Below, one piece after another: positions 63,700-64,000 of a stretch of DNA of 64,000 bases. Below the pieces are notes generated by a model, which saw nothing but the letters and a program-made list of their open reading frames with translations, did no database searches and was not told the origin of the DNA. The position numbers and the translations under genes are program-made. This stretch comes from Whitmania pigra (taxonomy: Eukaryota > Annelida > Clitellata > Hirudinida > Haemopidae): assembly GCA_021613335.1 (NCBI GenBank), contig JAJTWR010000308.1, forward strand, positions 3,358,501 through 3,422,500, given 5' to 3'. Position 1 is the first letter of the stretch. The number at the start of each line of letters is the position of its first letter.

Positions 63700-64000
63700 A
63701 AAGTTTGCCTCAATTGGTGCATTGATACTAAAGCTTTACGAAAAAAAAATGACTTTTACATGCTTACATGCGTATGGAAGAGACAGAACCTTGAATTGCT
63801 TAAGATTTGCAAAAGATTTTATCAAAGATAAATCAAGACAATCCTTTGTCATGATCAGTTCTTCCAATGTGTCAGAGAAATTAGAGAAAACCAAATTTAT
63901 CGGTTCTTCATTTTGGTATTGAAATGAAGCATTTGTTAAATGTAATTTGTTGAATATCGGAAACAGATCATTTAAAAACTCTTGAGTTGATCTGAAAGCA
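63700..64000. other. Right edge of window
   Basis: An open plus-strand frame reaching 63922 (ATRSTNCHAMLAKSRER then [19 protein letters not shown]) overlaps the SINE at its start and has no recognisable homology; no gene called. Confidence 0.4.

Overview
The window comes from an AT-rich nuclear genome of an invertebrate metazoan. Genes are cut into many short exons with GT-AG (occasionally GC-AG) introns. The genes include animal-specific families (fibrillar collagen, HERC2, a NEDD4-family ligase, an endosomal Na+/H+ exchanger), and repeats are abundant. The sequence does not fix the phylum; a tunicate-like animal would fit, but that is a guess. All gene calls below come from splicing exons by eye with phase checks and from remembered family motifs; no search was run.

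Layout. (1) 189-16948 (+): the C-terminal half of HERC2, a giant HECT E3 ubiquitin ligase, in 46 exons, running off the left edge. (2) 17320-18054 (-): complete ribosomal protein L23 (uL14) gene, tail-to-tail with HERC2. (3) 20602-30134 (+): NEDD4-like C2-WW-WW-HECT ligase. (4) 30703-41970 (-): complete fibrillar collagen alpha chain, from signal peptide through a triple helix of about 40 exons to the C-propeptide. (5) 41971-49414: gene-poor, repeat-rich DNA with microsatellites and a satellite array of about 171-185 bp units. (6) 49415-52419 (+): decayed front-end fatty-acid desaturase (cytochrome b5 plus desaturase), broken by a 578-bp TIR transposon, missing central exons and a nonsense codon. 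(7) 52747-53856: degenerate hAT transposon with 8-bp target duplication. (8) 54575-59645 (-): SLC9A6/A9-like endosomal Na+/H+ exchanger in 16 exons with one apparent 1-nt frameshift. (9) 59646-64000: intergenic DNA with a second copy of a foldback-like transposon and tRNA-derived SINE copies.

The host genes are ordinary single-copy animal genes with no evident shared pathway, although two of them are HECT-type ubiquitin ligases. The unusual material is in the mobile and tandem DNA. There are two nearly identical 1.06-1.07-kb foldback-like elements in opposite orientation, whose inverted repeats are minisatellites around a hAT-derived core. A long-TIR element carries interstitial telomere-like repeats and sits inside a coding exon. 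Two tandem repeats have units that span functional 3' splice sites. Among the proteins, the collagen lacks two C-propeptide cysteines and HERC2 lacks the ZZ zinc finger.
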